Part shown: in pieces, positions 61,673 to 64,000 of the stretch
Layout: the number at the start of each line of letters is the position of its first letter
How positions within the stretch are numbered: the stretch's first letter is position 1
Assembly: GCA_030065875.1 (NCBI GenBank)
Contig: JASJCR010000006.1
Coordinates: forward strand, 1-64,000
Direction of reading: 5' to 3'
Length of the DNA stretch: 64,000 nt
Source: Ardenticatenaceae bacterium
GTDB lineage: Bacteria; Chloroflexota; Anaerolineae; Promineifilales; Promineifilaceae
Position numbers and translations under genes: made by a program
The notes under the pieces: generated by a model
What the model was told of the DNA's origin: nothing
Seen by the model: the letters and a program-made list of their open reading frames with translations, nothing else
Database searches by the model: none

Positions 61673-62562
61673 TAAACCGTTTCGACCGGCCTAAACCGCT
61701 TTCTGAGTACCAGCCATTCCGCCAGAGCGATCAATATGAAAAACAGGATACCGACGGCGGCGCTAATCAAAATCGTGGCCCACAGGCGGCCGGGACCGGA
61801 AATATAATATTGATTAAAATTTAAAATCGCGCCACCCAATCCGTCGCGGATTCCGGAAGGCAGCTCGCCGATAATCGCCCCCACAATGCTGGCCGTGGCG
61901 GAAACTTTTAAAGCGGTAAAAATATAGGGCAGCGCGGCCGGGAAACGAAGTTTCCAGAGGATCTGCCATTTGGAAGCGGCATAAGATTCCAGCAAATCAA
62001 CTGCCAGCGGATCGGGAGACTGCAGCCCGCGCAGGGTGTTAATCGTCACCGGGAAAAAGGTCAGATACGCTGAAATGACCGCCACCGAAACCCAGCCCGC
62101 TCTGAGCCAGATGATCACCATCGGAGCAATCGCCAAAATCGGAACCGTCTGGGAAGCGACCACATAAGGCATGCACCCTTTTTCCATTATTTTGATGTGA
62201 GCGAACAGCGTGCCCAGGCTTAATCCCAACAGCGTCCCGCCGGCAAATCCAACCACCGCCTCTCGGAAAGTAAAAAAGGCGGCGCTGACCAAAATTTCGA
62301 TTAATGGGGGGCCATTGCGCCGGGCCGGCTGGGAAAAAGTGCCAAAAATATCCCACAGGTGGGGTAAATTTAGGTCGGACGCAAATTTCCACCGGAATGG
62401 AGGCTTGTATTCCAGTCCAAACGGGTTGCTGTCCGGCCACCAGGGGTCGCCACCAATCAGTTTGACCCCTTCCCAAACCACGGCAATCATGGTCAGTATC
62501 AGGATTAGGGAAAACGTCTGACGGATAAATTTTCGCCCTGCGGCCGAAGAGCTCTCTCTCAT
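61672..62562 (-). CDS. ABC transporter permease 2 (SsuC/TauC type)
   Basis: 296 residues; about six helices plus an unusual insertion after helix 1 (about 40-75, 'DPWWPDSNPFGLEYKPPFRW'). The EAA loop is 'AASKWQILWKLRFPAALPYI', and 'ASQTVPILAIAPMVIIWLRA' matches the same family as permease 1. Having two different permeases with one ATPase fits a heterodimeric channel. The ATG abuts the TAA of the hydantoinase gene (TAAATG), so the two are coupled. Confidence 0.92.
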   Translation of the reverse strand: MRESSSAAGRKFIRQTFSLILILTMIAVVWEGVKLIGGDPWWPDSNPFGLEYKPPFRWKFASDLNLPHLWDIFGTFSQPARRNGPPLIEILVSAAFFTFREAVVGFAGGTLLGLSLGTLFAHIKIMEKGCMPYVVASQTVPILAIAPMVIIWLRAGWVSVAVISAYLTFFPVTINTLRGLQSPDPLAVDLLESYAASKWQILWKLRFPAALPYIFTALKVSATASIVGAIIGELPSGIRDGLGGAILNFNQYYISGPGRLWATILISAAVGILFFILIALAEWLVLRKRFRPVETV

Positions 62563-63981
62563 TTAGAGCACCTCCGCAAACGGTTCACGACGGAGAAATT
62601 GGCCGCTTCCCGCTTCACCCAACCATTGATCCCCATCGACGATCAGCCGGCCGCGCAAAAAGACTTTTTCGGTCCATCCCCGGACCTCCATCCCTTCATA
62701 AACGTTGTAATCGGTGTTCATGTGATGGGTCGAAGCGCTGATGGTGTGATCTTTTTCCGGATCCCACACCACAATATCAGCATCCGCCCCGATTGAGATG
62801 CTTCCTTTCCGGGGATAAAGACCAAAAATTTTAGCCGGATTGGTGCTCATCAATTCGACAAAGCGATTGGGTGAAAATTTGCCGCCGTTCACGCCGTGGT
62901 GCCACATCACACCCAGGCGATCTTCGATTCCGGGCATCCCGTTGGGGATTTTTGAAAAATCACCGCGGCCGAGCTCTTTACCGGCAATGCGGCCGTTTTG
63001 CCCACCCTCAAACCAAAACGGACAGTGATCTGTGGAAACCGCCTGCAGGCCACCACCGGTCAGGGCTGACCACAGCGCATCTCGATCAGCCGGCTGACGC
63101 ACCGGTGGTGAGCACACGTATTTGGCGCCCTCAAAATTTGGTTTGGTCAAATCATCTTCAAAGACAAACATATACTGCGTACACGTTTCACCCATCACCG
63201 GCAGCCCTTTGGCCCGACCCAGAGCAAGCTGGTCCAGCGCTTCACGGCAGGTCATATGGACCACGTAAAGCGGTGCGTTGGCCACCCCGGCGAGGGCGAT
63301 CGCCCGGCCGGTGGCCTCTCCCTCAATGAGAGCCGGATGGGTTTTGGCGTGATAAATCGCATCCATTTGACCATTGGCCAAAGCCTGTTTGACCAAAACA
63401 TCAATCACATCTCCATTTTCGGCGTGAACCATCGTCAGCAGGCCGTGCTCGGCGGCCACCATCATCGCTTTGAACAGGGTAATGTCGTCGACCTGTAAGA
63501 TCCCCTTGTAAGCCATAAACAGCTTGATGCTGGTAATACCCTGGTCAACCAACGTTGGAATTTCATCCATGACCTCATCCCGCAAGTCGGTGATGGCCAT
63601 GTGAAATCCGTAGTCGATAGCCGCTTTGCCGTTCGCTTTGGCGTGCCAGGTGTCAAGACCATCTCTGAGCGACCCTCCCATCGGCTGGAGGACAAAATCG
63701 ATATGGGTGGTGGTGGCTCCAAAAGCGGCCGCTCGATGACCGGTAAAAAAGTCATCTGAAGACATCGTGCCCCCAAACGGCATATCGAGATGGGTGTGCA
63801 CATCGATACCGCCCGGCATGACAAATTTGCCTTCAACATCAAAAACCTCTGCTCCCTCGACTACCAAATCTTCACCCATCATGGCGATCCGACCGTCTTT
63901 AATCAGGATATCGGCCTGAAAGGTGTCTCCGGCCGTAATTACCATTCCGTTTTTAATAAGCGTGGACATAGTTGAACCCAT
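62563..63981 (-). CDS. Dihydropyrimidinase/hydantoinase
   Basis: 472 residues, full length, amidohydrolase fold. Metal ligands: H62 and H64 (GIDVHTHLDMPFG), carboxylated K152 (SIKLFMAYKG), H185 (TMVHAENGD), H241 (VVHMTCREAL) and D317 (AVSTDHCPFW). It opens cyclic ureides such as dihydrouracil, dihydrothymine or 5-substituted hydantoins. The start could also be the ATG four codons later (MSTLIKNG). It is the first gene seen of the unit and is coupled to permease 2, so the importer probably brings in its substrate. The ureidopropionase needed next is not in the window. Confidence 0.95.
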   Translation of the reverse strand: MGSTMSTLIKNGMVITAGDTFQADILIKDGRIAMMGEDLVVEGAEVFDVEGKFVMPGGIDVHTHLDMPFGGTMSSDDFFTGHRAAAFGATTTHIDFVLQPMGGSLRDGLDTWHAKANGKAAIDYGFHMAITDLRDEVMDEIPTLVDQGITSIKLFMAYKGILQVDDITLFKAMMVAAEHGLLTMVHAENGDVIDVLVKQALANGQMDAIYHAKTHPALIEGEATGRAIALAGVANAPLYVVHMTCREALDQLALGRAKGLPVMGETCTQYMFVFEDDLTKPNFEGAKYVCSPPVRQPADRDALWSALTGGGLQAVSTDHCPFWFEGGQNGRIAGKELGRGDFSKIPNGMPGIEDRLGVMWHHGVNGGKFSPNRFVELMSTNPAKIFGLYPRKGSISIGADADIVVWDPEKDHTISASTHHMNTDYNVYEGMEVRGWTEKVFLRGRLIVDGDQWLGEAGSGQFLRREPFAEVL

Positions 63982-64000
63982 AGTAAGATATACGAAATAC

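Noticed and set aside
1..64000. tRNA, rRNA, prophage, insertion sequence or origin features
   Set aside because: No cloverleaf, rRNA segments, integrase or transposase, phage genes, dnaA or DnaA-box cluster could be seen.

Overview
The window looks like a chromosomal segment of a Chloroflexota bacterium (Anaerolineae/Caldilineae-like). This is inferred from gene content and style: a Ser/Thr kinase fused to beta-propellers, Pro/Thr-linker SH3-like membrane proteins, an UPF0182 protein, an actinobacterial-type xylose isomerase, a one-chain E1 2-oxoacid dehydrogenase, an NMT1/THI5-type ABC system beside a hydantoinase, and many intergenic hairpin repeats. Base composition is moderate, with a conspicuous excess of the word GGCCG. 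No rRNA, tRNA, CRISPR array, phage module or intact insertion sequence was seen. The taxonomic call is an inference.

Layout. 1-9 kb: end of a MATE/ANKH-like transporter, a NarL-type two-component pair, two membrane proteins of unknown role around a GNAT acetyltransferase, an octaheme HAO-like cytochrome c, a Crp/Fnr regulator and a double winged-helix protein. 9-13 kb: a coupled pair of membrane-anchored TPR and SH3-like proteins. 13-19 kb: carbon-metabolism genes (HpaI aldolase, TIM-barrel isomerase, xylose isomerase) with a P450, its divergent TetR gene and an SRPBCC protein. 19-29 kb: a CPA-type antiporter with an RCK-like domain, an AlbA_2 protein, the kinase-propeller protein, an iodotyrosine-deiodinase-like flavoprotein, an acyl-CoA synthetase and a YitT protein. 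29-36 kb: a response regulator without a phospho-acceptor Asp, a 42-residue membrane peptide, panB, a SelW-like selenoprotein gene read through an in-frame TGA, an MFS transporter with its winged-helix regulator, and an SPFH pair. 36-45 kb: carA-carB, UPF0182, a GT4 glycosyltransferase and a ribbon-helix-helix-like protein. 46-53.5 kb: isochorismatase, GlxA-type regulator, GntR/FCD regulator, fused E1, E2 and a DAO-type oxidoreductase. 53.8-57.3 kb: a site-2-protease homologue without its HExxH motif, a DUF3592-like protein, a sulfotransferase and an NmrA-like protein. 57.4-64 kb: an ABC importer (binding protein with two near-identical fused domains, two permeases, one ATPase) with a dihydropyrimidinase/hydantoinase, suggesting uptake and hydrolysis of a pyrimidine- or hydantoin-like compound.

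The strongest non-routine signal is the SelW-like gene at 31798-32070. A TGA sits exactly at the second redox position of a CxxU motif, a strong ribosome binding site precedes the gene, a short SECIS-like hairpin follows the TGA, and a clean terminator follows the true stop. The second theme is the intergenic DNA. At least eight families of word-like inverted repeats fill the gaps, and several begin within a few bases of a stop codon.
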